From positions 930,001 to 994,000 of the forward strand of contig CAVTPD010000003.1 of NCBI GenBank assembly GCA_963736575.1: a stretch of 64,000 nucleotides of DNA, given 5' to 3'. Positions within the stretch are counted from its first letter, which is position 1; each line of letters starts with the position of its first letter. Below are positions 7,893-16,789 of this stretch, piece after piece. The DNA comes from CAVTPD01 sp963736575. Lineage in GTDB: Bacteria > Bacteroidota > Bacteroidia > Cytophagales > JAAEPT01. A model generated the notes under the pieces. That model ran no database searches. It worked only from the letters and a program-made list of their open reading frames with translations, and was not told where the DNA came from. Both the position numbers and the translations under genes were made by a program.

Positions 7893-8747
7893 TCACAAAA
7901 CTGTCCAATCGAAGGTATACCCGTTGGCATTTATAGTTACTTTTTTATCACAAGCGCCGTCACCATAATTAATTGTTCTGGTTAAGCTTTTGGTGGTGTT
8001 TTTAAATTCAATTTCTCCTGAAACAGGTATCCTGAAAAAGTTTTCTTCGCATGCGCTGTCTAAAACTAGGTCTTCAGTAATAGTAACTGTGGTAATATCA
8101 CCGCTACTGTTTTTGCCATTGGCAGTACCAGTTATAATGAATTGGTCATCAGTAACATCAAAAAGTGTACTAACACCGGTATTTGTTCGTGTTCTTTCGG
8201 AGTTGTAAGTAACGGTTCTGCCATCATTAAATTTTACAACACCATTTGTGACTTTAACATCAAACTCCCATATATCTGTATCATTTGTGGGAATTTGAGT
8301 TACCATTTTAATACCACTAATACTCCTTCCATTGATTCCAAAACCACTAAAACGTACAGAATCTCTAAAATCACCATTAATTCTTCTTCCTGAAAAGAAA
8401 ACTATGATTTTACCCGTTTGTGTAGTTCCAAAATTACCACAACCGTTTTCGAAGTCTATTTCCAGGTAATTTTCATATGAAGTTCCTATAGCAGAATCTG
8501 AATTTAATTCCATATAAACCGTAGCATTTGTTATGCAAGAATTCTGTGTTGTTTTAGCCCCCGCAGTATTGTCTTCCTCAGTCACTAACGCATCTTCTAC
8601 ATCTTTAAGTACAGTGTTAAAATCGTTTTCCGCTGTTGTGAATTCTTGTTCACTGCTGTAATTGGTGTTATCGGCTACTTTCTCTTCGGTTTTTTTACAA
8701 GCCAATAAAGTGATGCTTACCAACAATGTTATGATTAGTTTTTTCAT
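7893..8747 (-). CDS. Putative lipoprotein of unknown function
   Basis: The 284-residue product starts MKKLIITLLVSITLLACKKTEEK, a clear lipoprotein signal with Cys17 as the lipidation site, so it is probably anchored in the outer or inner membrane. The mature part has an acidic linker (to about residue 60) followed by a beta-rich region with repeated Thr/Asn strands and paired Cys (CITNA, CGNFG, CEENFF, CDKKV). I do not recognise a named family. The gene stands alone, with a strong terminator after it and a 286-bp region before it that also holds the cysC promoter on the other strand. Confidence 0.7.
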   Translation of the reverse strand: MKKLIITLLVSITLLACKKTEEKVADNTNYSSEQEFTTAENDFNTVLKDVEDALVTEEDNTAGAKTTQNSCITNATVYMELNSDSAIGTSYENYLEIDFENGCGNFGTTQTGKIIVFFSGRRINGDFRDSVRFSGFGINGRSISGIKMVTQIPTNDTDIWEFDVKVTNGVVKFNDGRTVTYNSERTRTNTGVSTLFDVTDDQFIITGTANGKNSSGDITTVTITEDLVLDSACEENFFRIPVSGEIEFKNTTKSLTRTINYGDGACDKKVTINANGYTFDWTVL

Positions 8748-8982
8748 AATATCTAATTCTTAATTTGCTTGTATTATATACAAATTTGGAAGGAGTTGGT
8801 AACTTAAATGAGGTTTAAAATTTAAATACTATATTGTCTACAGAACTAATAGATAAATAGTTTATTCGTTTTATGAAAAATAATATATCGCTTCTTAAGA
8901 GTTTAACATGTTTTAATTACTGTATATGACTTTTATACAGAATAATATTTTTCGATAATGGGGTTTAATTTCCTTTAAGGGA

Positions 8983-9015
8983 TTTGAACACAGTCACAAT
9001 TAATTTATAGTTTTG
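8983..9015 (+). promoter_or_regulatory. Predicted Bacteroidetes sigma-A promoter for cysCDN
   Basis: TTTG (8983-8986) and TAGTTTTG (9008-9015), a full match to TAnnTTTG, are separated by 21 bp, as in Bacteroidetes housekeeping promoters. Transcription would begin near 9020. That is downstream of the TTG at 9013, so it favours the ATG at 9034 as the cysC start. No other gene is seen in 8748-9033. Confidence 0.6.
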
Positions 9016-9033
9016 CTTAATCAATTAAGATCT

Positions 9034-9624
9034 ATGGAGCATATACATCCAATATTTGACAAAATTTTACAACCTGCCGATAAGGAGGCCTTATTAAAAC
9101 AAAAGGGCATTGTTATCTGGATGGTGGGTTTATCCGGTTCTGGCAAAAGTACCGTAGCACAGGGCGTAGAATCTGTTTTACACGAAAAAGGACATCTTAC
9201 AAAATTATTAGATGGTGATAACCTTAGAACAGGGGTAAACAGAGGGTTAACTTTTTCGGAAGAAGACAGAATTGAAAACATTAGACGAGCGGCTGAAGTA
9301 TCTAAACTATTTGCCGAAACGGGTATTGTTACCATTTGTTCTTTAATTAGCCCAACCGAAGAAATTAGAACTATGGCCAAAGAAATTATTGGCGATAGGT
9401 ATTACGAAGTTCACATTGATTGCCCGTTTGAGGTTTGTGCCGAACGCGATGTAAAAGGACTTTATGCCAAAGCCTTGGCCGGAGAAATTAAAAACTTTAC
9501 AGGTTTAGATTCTCCATTTGAAATACCTAAAGATCCATTCATAAGAATAGACACGGTAAATCAATCGCTTGAAGAAAGCACCAAGCAATTAATCGAAGCA
9601 ATTATTCCAGAAATATCTCTATAA
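9034..9624 (+). CDS. cysC: Adenylyl-sulfate kinase
   Basis: The 196-residue protein phosphorylates APS to PAPS using ATP. The P-loop is GLSGSGKS (32-39); DGDNLRTGVNRGLTF is the APS-binding loop, and RIENIRRAAEVSKLFAETG and EVHIDCPFEVCAERDVKGLYAKA are family signatures. A longer reading from a TTG at 9013 is possible, but that codon sits inside the predicted promoter, so the ATG at 9034 is preferred. It heads a tight operon with cysD (9-bp gap) and cysN. No PAPS reductase is in the window, so the PAPS could serve either assimilation or sulfation. Confidence 0.95.
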   Translation: MEHIHPIFDKILQPADKEALLKQKGIVIWMVGLSGSGKSTVAQGVESVLHEKGHLTKLLDGDNLRTGVNRGLTFSEEDRIENIRRAAEVSKLFAETGIVTICSLISPTEEIRTMAKEIIGDRYYEVHIDCPFEVCAERDVKGLYAKALAGEIKNFTGLDSPFEIPKDPFIRIDTVNQSLEESTKQLIEAIIPEISL

Positions 9625-9633
9625 ACTAAAATT

Positions 9634-10536
9634 ATGTCTTATAATTTAAGTCATTTAAAACAACTAGAAGCTGAAGCAATACACGTATTTCGTGAAGTGG
9701 CAGCTCAGTTCGAAAATCCCGCTATTTTGTTTTCGGGTGGTAAAGACTCTATTGTAATGAGTCATGTAGCTAGAAAAGCATTTTACCCTGGTAAAATTCC
9801 TTTTCCATTAGTTCACATTGATACAGGTCACAACTTCCCAGAAGCCATTGAATTCCGTGATAATTACGCGAAAGAATTGGATGTGAAATTGGATGTTGGG
9901 TACGTTCAAGAATCAATAGACAAAGGAACGGCTACGGAAGAAAAAGGAGCAAATGCTTCTAGAAATAAACTTCAGTCGGTAACCCTTTTAGAAACTATTG
10001 AAGACCGTCAGTACGATGCGCTATTTGGTGGTGGCCGTAGAGACGAAGAAAAAGCACGTGCAAAAGAACGTTTCTTTTCACACAGAAATGATTTTGGTGA
10101 ATGGGATCCAAGAAACCAACGTCCCGAACTTTGGAACTTATACAACGGTAAAAAAGCACAAGGCGAACATTTCCGTATTTTCCCTATTTCTAACTGGACT
10201 GAAATGGATGTTTGGCAATATATTAAAGCCGAAAACATTGAATTGCCAAGTATCTATTATGCACACAAGCGTAATATTGTAGAGCGTAGAGGAGTTCTTT
10301 TAGCAGAATCACAGTGGTTAAAATTACAAGAAGGCGAAAAGCTGGAAGAAAGATTAATCCGTTACCGTACGTTGGGCGATATGCCTATAACTGGCGCTAT
10401 TGAATCGGATGCCGATACAATTGATAAAGTAATTCAGGAAGTAGCTGCAGCCCGTCAAACAGAGCGTGGTAACCGTGCCGATGATAAAGTATCTGAAGCG
10501 GCTATGGAAGAGCGTAAAAAACAAGGTTATTTCTAG
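9634..10536 (+). CDS. cysD: Sulfate adenylyltransferase small subunit
   Basis: The 300-residue protein is of usual CysD length. It is the catalytic ATP-pyrophosphatase-type subunit that makes APS from sulfate and ATP, and it works in complex with CysN. The PP-loop is SGGKDS at 34-39. HIDTGHNFPEAIEFRD, FGGGRRDEEKARAKER and PISNWTEMDVWQYI are typical. It lies 9 bp after cysC and 36 bp before cysN, giving one transcription unit for sulfate activation. Confidence 0.97.
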   Translation: MSYNLSHLKQLEAEAIHVFREVAAQFENPAILFSGGKDSIVMSHVARKAFYPGKIPFPLVHIDTGHNFPEAIEFRDNYAKELDVKLDVGYVQESIDKGTATEEKGANASRNKLQSVTLLETIEDRQYDALFGGGRRDEEKARAKERFFSHRNDFGEWDPRNQRPELWNLYNGKKAQGEHFRIFPISNWTEMDVWQYIKAENIELPSIYYAHKRNIVERRGVLLAESQWLKLQEGEKLEERLIRYRTLGDMPITGAIESDADTIDKVIQEVAAARQTERGNRADDKVSEAAMEERKKQGYF

Positions 10537-10572
10537 AAAGTACGTCCAACGGACACATAAAATATTCAGATA

Positions 10573-11850
10573 ATGTCAGAAGAAATCAATTCAAAAGACT
10601 ATTTAAACATGGACCTTCTTCGCTTTTCTACAGCGGGAAGTGTTGATGACGGAAAAAGTACGTTGATCGGTCGTTTGATGTACGATACGAAAACAATTTT
10701 TCAGGATCAGTTAGAAGCTATGGAAGCTTCTTCTGCCAAAAAAGGAGACGAAAAAGTAAACTTAGCCTTATTAACGGATGGTCTTAAAGCCGAACGTGAG
10801 CAAGGAATTACTATTGATGTAGCCTACCGTTATTTCGCTACGCCAAAGCGTAAGTTTATTATTGCAGATACTCCGGGACATATTCAGTATACACGAAATA
10901 TGGTTACGGGAGCTTCTTCGGCTAACTTAGCTATTATTTTAGTAGATGCCCGTAAAGGAGTTATTGAGCAAACGTGTAGACACTCGTTTATTTCTAGTTT
11001 GTTGGGTATTAAGCACATTGTTGTTTGTGTAAACAAAATGGACTTAGTAGAATACAAGCAAGAAACGTTCGAGAAAATAAAAAAGCAATACAAAGACTTC
11101 TCTTCAAAGTTAGATATTCCAGATGTTCGTTTTATTCCTATCTCTGCACTTAACGGAGATAACGTTGTAGATCGTTCGGAAGCTATGCCTTGGTACGAAG
11201 GAGCTACTTTATTACATACTTTAGAGAATGTAGAAATTGCTTCGGATTTGAATCACACAGACGCACGTTTCCCTGTACAATGGGTAACTCGTCCACAAAG
11301 TGATGAATTCCACGATTACAGAGGTTTTTCTGGTCAGGTAAGTGGTGGTATTTTCCGTAAAGGGGAAGAAGTTGTTGCTTTACCAAGCGGATTTACTTCT
11401 AAGATTAAAGACATTAACATCTACAAAGAGTCTGTAGAAGAGGCTTTTGCACCAATGTCGGTTACAATCACTTTAGAAGATGAAATTGATATCGCTCGTG
11501 GTGATATGTTGGCTAAACCAAACAACCAACCGGAAGTTGGTCAAGATCTTGACTTGATGCTTTGTTGGATGAATGAAAAACCAATGAATCCTAAAGGAAA
11601 GTATATCATTCATCATACTTCTAACGAAGCGCGTTGTATGATTAAAGAAACTTTGTACAAAGTAGATATTAATACTTTGAACAAAATGGAAGATGATTTA
11701 GAATTGAGAATGAACGACATTGGTCGTGTTCGTTTGAAATGTGCTAAACCATTGATGTACGATTCATACAAGAAAAACCGAAACACGGGAGCGATTATCT
11801 TAATTGATGAATTTACAAATGATACCGTTGCAGCGGGGATGATTATCTAA
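10573..11850 (+). CDS. cysN: Sulfate adenylyltransferase large subunit (GTPase)
   Basis: The 425 residues form the EF-Tu-like GTPase that drives CysD. The G1 motif is GSVDDGKS (22-29), the switch region carries REQGITIDVAYRYF, G3 is DTPGH (about 99-103) and G4 is NKMD. Beta-barrel domains 2 and 3 follow. The protein ends after the third domain, so it is a stand-alone CysN without the CysC fusion seen in some bacteria; the separate cysC at the head of the operon agrees with this. A strong shared terminator follows. Confidence 0.96.
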   Translation: MSEEINSKDYLNMDLLRFSTAGSVDDGKSTLIGRLMYDTKTIFQDQLEAMEASSAKKGDEKVNLALLTDGLKAEREQGITIDVAYRYFATPKRKFIIADTPGHIQYTRNMVTGASSANLAIILVDARKGVIEQTCRHSFISSLLGIKHIVVCVNKMDLVEYKQETFEKIKKQYKDFSSKLDIPDVRFIPISALNGDNVVDRSEAMPWYEGATLLHTLENVEIASDLNHTDARFPVQWVTRPQSDEFHDYRGFSGQVSGGIFRKGEEVVALPSGFTSKIKDINIYKESVEEAFAPMSVTITLEDEIDIARGDMLAKPNNQPEVGQDLDLMLCWMNEKPMNPKGKYIIHHTSNEARCMIKETLYKVDINTLNKMEDDLELRMNDIGRVRLKCAKPLMYDSYKKNRNTGAIILIDEFTNDTVAAGMII

Positions 11851-11875
11851 GCTGAAAAAATAGATTCTAATACGG

Positions 11876-11906
11876 AAAGGCTTTCTTTAAACGGAAAGCC
11901 TTTTTT
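11876..11906. terminator. Bidirectional terminator between cysN and the EEP relic
   Basis: AAAGGCTTTC (11876-11885) pairs perfectly with GAAAGCCTTT (11894-11903), 10 bp with an 8-nt loop, followed by T residues. The convergent minus-strand gene ends at 11905, so the same hairpin, preceded by A-rich sequence on the plus strand, can serve both transcripts. Confidence 0.8.
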
Positions 11907-13013
11907 AGTTTTGGTGTGTTCCTATTTCAACCAAAATGGGGAAATGATCCGATTTTTTGTAATCACTCAAAACCTTATGTGAGTAGATTTTAATCCCTTC
12001 CGAAACAAAAATATTATCTATTCGTGCTAAATAAGGAAAACGGTTAAGCGTAAAACCAAAACCATTTCCTTTTTCATTGTACGTGTTTTTATAGTGCTCT
12101 TTTAAAAATTGGTATTTATAACTATAGGGCAAAGAATTAAAATCACCACACAAAATAACTGGATGCTGACTATTTTCAATAAAATCATACGTCTCTTTTA
12201 ACTGGCTTTTCTGATCCATGAAACCTGATTCTAATCGATTGTAAATATCTTTTATGTTTTTAATGGCATTAACCAACCCATTTTCACTGCGTTTCTGAAA
12301 GTCGTATACTCATGGACTTCAAGGTGTATGTTTACTACTCTTACGGTATCCTTATCCCTTAAAACATCAACAGAAACCAATCGGTTTACATCATTTTCAC
12401 CTTCTTTAAAATGAATAAAATGAGTATGAATTAATGGGTATTTAGATAAAGTAATTGGCCCACTGTAACCGTTAAAATGTTCATTAAAAACAGGCGACAT
12501 AAAATAATAATCGTACCCATAATCCATCCGCAACTGGTTAAGTACATCTAAATCTTCTATGTCTTTGTGGTGGAATTCTTGTAAACATAAAACATCTGGA
12601 TTATGCTCTTTTATGATGGTGAAAATTTCTTTTTTTAATACGGTATCTAAATAAGTGGAATCATGATAGCCTACATGATTAGGTATTAAAGAGGTATTGT
12701 AACTTAGTACTTTAATTGAATTCTCTGCTTTTACCTTTTCTGAAAAATTAAATTGAATTGTGTCTTGTATGTTTTCGGTAGAAAAAATAAGAAGTACTAT
12801 AGGTATTAGAAGGGTTATGTATTTTTTTTTGCTTAAAAGAATTAAGAATGTTAGTACTTCAATAAATAAATAAAGGGGCGTGAAATAAGCCAAGAAGTTC
12901 CAAACCCAACTCTGGGTTAAATTAAAAGAGGTTTTGTAAAGGATTATAAAATGAAATATCCAGAAGAGTATAAAAGTGATTTGAACGGTTTTCTTAGTGA
13001 TTTTTAAAAGCAT
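11905..13013 (-). pseudogene. Membrane-linked endonuclease/exonuclease/phosphatase (EEP) family protein, frameshifted
   Basis: Two overlapping frames together make one EEP protein of about 370 residues. The first (13013-12252) has three membrane segments in its first 90 residues, then LSYNTSL, VLCLQEFHH (metal Glu), GYSGPITLSKYP and VVNIHLE. The second (from about 12310 to 11905) continues with NRLESGFMDQKSQ, ILCGDFNSLP and SDHFPILVEI, the catalytic Asp/Asn and His motifs. The reading frame changes between about 12276 and 12315 after NIHLE, so neither piece has a full active site. All motifs are otherwise conserved, which suggests either a very recent frameshift or a read error. The ATG at 13013 is 5 bp after the upstream gene's stop, so the two are cotranscribed. 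EEP proteins of this type are commonly next to mutL/rhomboid genes in this phylum; here the location differs. Confidence 0.75.
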
Positions 13014-13018
13014 GAAAG

Positions 13019-13891
13019 CTATACCAAATCAGTAAACTTGGAACACAAAGACTCTGGACTAACTTTTTTAGGGATTAAATTAAGACGCAGTAAAGTATCC
13101 ATAATATTATTCAGGCTAGATTTCCTTACTTTACAATCGGTAGACCATTCTAGTTCCTTGTACCATTCTCTAAGATCTTCGGGCTTTAAATGGTATTTTT
13201 CAGCAATAAGTTGAATGATGTCTGTAAGTTCAGAACAAAAAGCGCAACTTTCATTAATAGTATCCATCAAGCGTCTTACAGCGTCTTCGTTATTAGCCAC
13301 AAAACTCTTACGTGCAATAATCATAAAACAAGACCATGGTGTTTTACATTCAGAAATACGTTCAAAAGTACCGTTGTCTACATACGGTTTAGTGGTAAAT
13401 TTTTCCCAAAAGAAAAGCTGGCTTTCGTTGTCTGAAAGTGCTGTTACAGCACCAGCTAGATTTTCAACAATCTGAAATTGTTCTTCTTGTAGATTCCAAC
13501 CTCGTTCTTCAGCGTCTACGTAAGCCATTAAATGTGAACCAGATCCTATTCTACTAATAGCGTATTTGCTGTCTTTTAAGTCTTCAATGTTTTTTCCGAA
13601 ATTGGCTTTTCCGGTATGTATACCCCAAGTAAGTGGTGATTTTACATAATACTGAAGAATTTCATTTTTTTGATTCTTTATAATATCGGTCACAGCCCCC
13701 TCACTTAATACAATAGCCACATCTAGTTTGCCTTCGTTTAAGTCGCTACACATGGCTCCCGTTCCGCCTGGGTAGTCTTTCCAGTTCAGTTCTATATCAT
13801 TGCTGTAAAACCGGCCTGAGCCCATAGCAGAATGCCAAGGAATATTAAAATGCTCGGGTACTCCGCCAACTCTAATTTTAGTAACTTTCAT
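13019..13891 (-). CDS. Periplasmic-binding-protein-like (type II) protein without signal peptide
   Basis: The 290-residue protein starts MKVTKIRVGGVPEHFNIPWHSA directly at the first strand of the fold, with no signal peptide or lipobox, so a cytoplasmic location is likely. The order of features is that of NMT1/SsuA-type substrate-binding proteins: YPGGTGAMCSDLNEGKLDVAIVLSEGAVTDI (hinge-proximal ligand loop), SRIGSGSHLMAYVDAEERGW and FFWEKFTTKPYVDNG. No ABC permease or ATPase is nearby. It is the first gene of a two-gene unit with the EEP relic. Ligand unknown. It may act as a cytosolic sensor or enzyme-like binding protein rather than a transporter part. Confidence 0.65.
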   Translation of the reverse strand: MKVTKIRVGGVPEHFNIPWHSAMGSGRFYSNDIELNWKDYPGGTGAMCSDLNEGKLDVAIVLSEGAVTDIIKNQKNEILQYYVKSPLTWGIHTGKANFGKNIEDLKDSKYAISRIGSGSHLMAYVDAEERGWNLQEEQFQIVENLAGAVTALSDNESQLFFWEKFTTKPYVDNGTFERISECKTPWSCFMIIARKSFVANNEDAVRRLMDTINESCAFCSELTDIIQLIAEKYHLKPEDLREWYKELEWSTDCKVRKSSLNNIMDTLLRLNLIPKKVSPESLCSKFTDLV

Positions 13892-13969
13892 GAAAATGTT
13901 TTCTTGTCTTTAAGAGGACAAATTAATAATGATTAACGTTATAATTTAGAAAAGAACTAATTTATAAAG

Positions 13970-14692
13970 ATGAAAAAAACACTCTTTACAGCTTTCCTCC
14001 TGTTGGTCAACGGTTTCTGTTTTTCTAACCATAAGGCCAATTTGTTTATAGACGAGGCCGATTTTTTTTTAAAACAATATGTTAACCAAGAAGGTGCCGT
14101 AAATTATAAAGGAATTAAGAATAATGAGGCGGGTTTAAACAATCTTTTAAGTTTATTGGAAGCAAGTAGTATTAATTCTGAAAAGTCTGATTTGGCTAAA
14201 GCATTCTATATAAATGCCTACAATATATTGGTTATAAAAGGTGTGGTAAGTAATTACCCCCTAAAACAGCCTTTAGATGTTACTGGTTTTTTTGATGTTA
14301 AAAAATACAATGTTGCTGGTGAAAATTTAAGTTTAAACGAATTAGAAAACCAGAAGATTAGAGCTGTTTTTTTTGACCCTAGAATTCATTTTGCTTTGGT
14401 ATGCGCGGCTAAAGGATGCCCAAAACTAAGAAACGAAGCGTATTCGGCTTCTAAAGTTGATTCCGAATTAGAAGAACAAGCAAAGAAAACCATTAACGAT
14501 CCTACTTTTGTACGGGTTAAACCCGACTCTAAATTATTGGTAGTTTCCGAAATTTTCTCTTGGTATAAAGAGGATTTTACAAATGAGAAAGGCAGCGTAA
14601 AAAACTATATTAATGCTTATTTAGATAAAAATGTACCCGCATCTTACAAGATAGTTGTATACCCATATGACTGGCGTTTGAACGAACAGTAA
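13970..14692 (+). CDS. DUF547 domain-containing exported protein
   Basis: This 240-residue protein has a signal peptide (MKKTLFTAFLLLVNGFCFS) and a complete DUF547 domain: VNYKGIKNNEAGLNNLLSLLE, AFYINAYNILVIKGV, then IHFALVCAAKGCPKLRNEAYSASKVDSELEEQ with the conserved Cys pair, and FSWYKEDF. The domain resembles transglutaminase/cysteine-protease-like folds, but its activity is unestablished. It is divergently transcribed from the binding-protein gene across a 78-bp spacer and ends 2 bp before the end of the convergent CNNM/CBS gene. Confidence 0.85.
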   Translation: MKKTLFTAFLLLVNGFCFSNHKANLFIDEADFFLKQYVNQEGAVNYKGIKNNEAGLNNLLSLLEASSINSEKSDLAKAFYINAYNILVIKGVVSNYPLKQPLDVTGFFDVKKYNVAGENLSLNELENQKIRAVFFDPRIHFALVCAAKGCPKLRNEAYSASKVDSELEEQAKKTINDPTFVRVKPDSKLLVVSEIFSWYKEDFTNEKGSVKNYINAYLDKNVPASYKIVVYPYDWRLNEQ

Positions 14693-14694
14693 AA

Positions 14695-15963
14695 TTACAT
14701 TTTTCTGGTAAGTAAAACTTTATCTACTTTAATGCCGTCCATATTACGAATGACTAAAGTAATACTGTTTAAGTTTACGCTGTCACCAATTTTTGGTATC
14801 TCTCCTAAGCTAGAAAAGATTAAACCACCAAGTGTATCGTAATCTCCTTCCGGTAAATTAAAACTAAATTTGTGATTCAATTCTTCAATCTCATGCCTTC
14901 CACTTAAAATGAAGTTGTAATCGTCTATTTGGTGTTCAATCAGGTCTTCATCATCGTGCTCGTCCTGTATTTCCCCAAATATTTCTTCAATAATATCTTC
15001 AATACTTACTAAACCAGAAGTACCTCCAAACTCATCTACTACTAGGGCTAAACTTTTGTGTTTTTTGGTAAGCTCTATAAGTAATTCGTTGGCTAGCTTA
15101 GTTTCAGGTGCTATGGGAATTTCGGTAATAATGTCTTTAATGTGCTTCGGCTTTTTAAACAATTCAGAAGCATGACAGTAACCTTTAATATCGTCTATAG
15201 AGTCTTTGTAGATTATTACTTTAGTGTGCCCGCTTTCGGTAAATGCTTTTCTTAATTCCGAAATATCACTTTCCATATCAAGTGATATAATATCGGTACG
15301 AGGAACCATACAATCCCGCACTTTTACTTTTTTAAATTCTAAGGCATTGCTGAAAATCTCACTGTTAAGCTCATGATGTTCTTCAGATACATCTTGTCTT
15401 TCAGAAATTTTCTGGATAAAGTTATTTAAATCGGTAAGTCCATAAACTGGGCGTTCTTCAGAATATTCGCTTTTAAAAAAATTAATAATAAACCATCTAG
15501 AAATTACCACTATCACAAATACCAAGGGGTATAATAGGTAAATGATAATTCTCATAGGTATACATAAAACCGAAAGTACCTTATTGGGGTTAAGCAAAAA
15601 TAAACTTTTGGGTAAAAATTCGGCAGTAAATAAAACAATTAGGGTAGATATAACTGTTTCTAGAATAATGTTAATGCTGCCTTCCGTTACTAAATGTTTG
15701 GCTAATAAAGGGTGCAAAAACTTAGTCATAAAAGTACCGTAAACTACTAAAGCAATAGTGTTCCCTACCAATGTAGTGGTTAAGAAAGTAGTTGGTTTTC
15801 TAGAGAAATATTGAAGTACACGGGCTGTTAAGTCTTTTTTGGCCGATTGTATTTGCAGGTGAATAGGATCGGAAGAAATAAATGCTATTTCAATGCCGGA
15901 GAAGAAAGCCGAAAAAACAAGGCTTATAATTATTCCTGATGCTAAAAAGGGGTCAATATTCAT
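14695..15963 (-). CDS. CNNM/CBS-pair (hemolysin/CorC) family membrane protein
   Basis: The 422 residues comprise a DUF21/CNNM transmembrane domain (about 1-190: LASGIIISLVFSAFFSGIEIAFISS, LVGNTIALVVYGTFM, LLYPLVFVIVVISRW), two CBS repeats (about 205-330, VKVRDCMVPRTDIISLD through LVVDEFGGTSGLVSIEDIIEEIFGEIQDEHD) and a C-terminal CorC_HlyC domain (YNFILSGRHEIEELNHKF, DYDTLGGLIFSSLG). Such proteins are linked to Mg/Co ion transport; related GldE proteins act in gliding. Its place directly after lptC in the coaX-lptC block is conserved in Bacteroidetes. It starts at the stop of the small membrane protein before it. Confidence 0.9.
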   Translation of the reverse strand: MNIDPFLASGIIISLVFSAFFSGIEIAFISSDPIHLQIQSAKKDLTARVLQYFSRKPTTFLTTTLVGNTIALVVYGTFMTKFLHPLLAKHLVTEGSINIILETVISTLIVLFTAEFLPKSLFLLNPNKVLSVLCIPMRIIIYLLYPLVFVIVVISRWFIINFFKSEYSEERPVYGLTDLNNFIQKISERQDVSEEHHELNSEIFSNALEFKKVKVRDCMVPRTDIISLDMESDISELRKAFTESGHTKVIIYKDSIDDIKGYCHASELFKKPKHIKDIITEIPIAPETKLANELLIELTKKHKSLALVVDEFGGTSGLVSIEDIIEEIFGEIQDEHDDEDLIEHQIDDYNFILSGRHEIEELNHKFSFNLPEGDYDTLGGLIFSSLGEIPKIGDSVNLNSITLVIRNMDGIKVDKVLLTRKM

Positions 15964-16181
15964 TATTTGGTTTTCGAACGTTTTTTGTTAGAAGGTTTAG
16001 CTTCATTCTTTTGTTCTTTTTGCTCTCTGTTTTTTCTTCGTAACTGAAATATGCTCAATAAAATAATTGTAAGCATAAATATCCAATAGTTATTAAAAAA
16101 ACCGCTTTTAAAGGTTTGGTGAAATCCTATTAGACAAAGCCCAACAGCTATGGAAATAATAATGGTGTCTACTAATTTCAT
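15963..16181 (-). CDS. Small membrane protein between lptC and the CNNM/CBS gene
   Basis: The 72-residue product has two hydrophobic segments (DTIIISIAVGLCLIGFHQT and NYWIFMLTIILLSIFQL), then a strongly basic tail (RRKNREQKEQKNEAKPSNKKRSKTK). Its ATG overlaps the lptC stop as ATGA, and its own stop touches the next start, so it is translated as part of the operon. I do not recognise a family; its conserved position suggests an accessory envelope role. Confidence 0.7.
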   Translation of the reverse strand: MKLVDTIIISIAVGLCLIGFHQTFKSGFFNNYWIFMLTIILLSIFQLRRKNREQKEQKNEAKPSNKKRSKTK

Positions 16182-16789
16182 TCTTGTTCTACGAAAATAA
16201 TACTTTGTGGACGCATGATTTCATATTCCGAAAAATCATCCTTTGCGGTTAGTCCTACGCCAGTTAAAATTTGATCTGGAGTGGTTATTTTAACATCAAT
16301 TTCGGTGAAAACCCTGCCTTCTTCTGGTAGCCAAAAAAGCTCTTCGGTTTCTAGGGTTTGGTTTTCTTTGTAGTTAGTTAAAACAACATGTTTTGTGATG
16401 TGCCAAAGGTTTTTATCGGCATCTTTAAAAGCATAATCCGATTTTAGTGAAGTCTGTAAATTTTCTTCCTTATCAAAAGATTCTAAATATAGTCCTTTGG
16501 GATAGCGTTCATCTTCGTTTTCAAATTTTAATTGTTCTGCCGAAGTAAACTTGAATTGCAGTTTTGCAGAATCTGAAAACCTACCCGAAACATCTTGTAT
16601 TTCCATAACGGGACCTGTATAAGGTTCATAGTCCGACACTGTTTTTTCTGTACAGGCAGAAACTACAAACAGGCTAAAACACAAAAACCCTCCGGAAATA
16701 AATCCGGAGAGTTTTGAATATTTTTTCAGAATAAAATGAAATTCTTCTATCAACGTTTTTGTAATGTTACCGTTTCGCCAATCCAACAA
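16178..16789 (-). CDS. lptC: LPS export ABC transporter periplasmic protein LptC (lipoprotein form)
   Basis: The product has a lipobox-like SLFVVSAC and the LptC/OstA-like beta region: VMEIQDVSGRFSDSAKLQFKFTSAEQLKF, YPKGLYLESFD, TSLKSDYAFKDADKNLW, LETEELFWLPEEGRVFTEIDVKITTPDQILTGVGLTAKDDFSEYEI. LptC links the inner-membrane LptBFG pump to the periplasmic LPS bridge. The only ATG (16789) overlaps the TPR gene by 40 bp and gives a 20-residue hydrophilic N-terminus. Starting at ATT or CTG (codons 20-21) would give a textbook lipoprotein signal, LKKYSKLSGFISGGFLCFSL. The start is therefore uncertain. A G+C hairpin followed by T residues lies within this signal region. Confidence 0.85.
   Translation of the reverse strand: MLDWRNGNITKTLIEEFHFILKKYSKLSGFISGGFLCFSLFVVSACTEKTVSDYEPYTGPVMEIQDVSGRFSDSAKLQFKFTSAEQLKFENEDERYPKGLYLESFDKEENLQTSLKSDYAFKDADKNLWHITKHVVLTNYKENQTLETEELFWLPEEGRVFTEIDVKITTPDQILTGVGLTAKDDFSEYEIMRPQSIIFVEQE
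16690..16709 (-). terminator. Terminator-like hairpin inside the lptC signal-peptide region
   Basis: CTCCGG (16690-16695) pairs with CCGGAG (16704-16709) around an 8-nt loop. On the minus strand the hairpin is followed by GGTTTTTGTGTTTT. It lies about 40 nt after the TPR gene stop and inside the predicted lptC leader-peptide coding sequence, so it could attenuate read-through into lptC or be a chance structure. Confidence 0.45.

Noticed and set aside
9013..9033. TTG start giving a 203-residue CysC
   Set aside because: The codon is part of a TAnnTTTG promoter box, and the ATG at 9034 gives a normal CysC length.
9034..11850. cysCDN as a new sulfur island
   Set aside because: The three genes are ordinary in sequence and order; absence of cysH from the window alone is no evidence of novelty.
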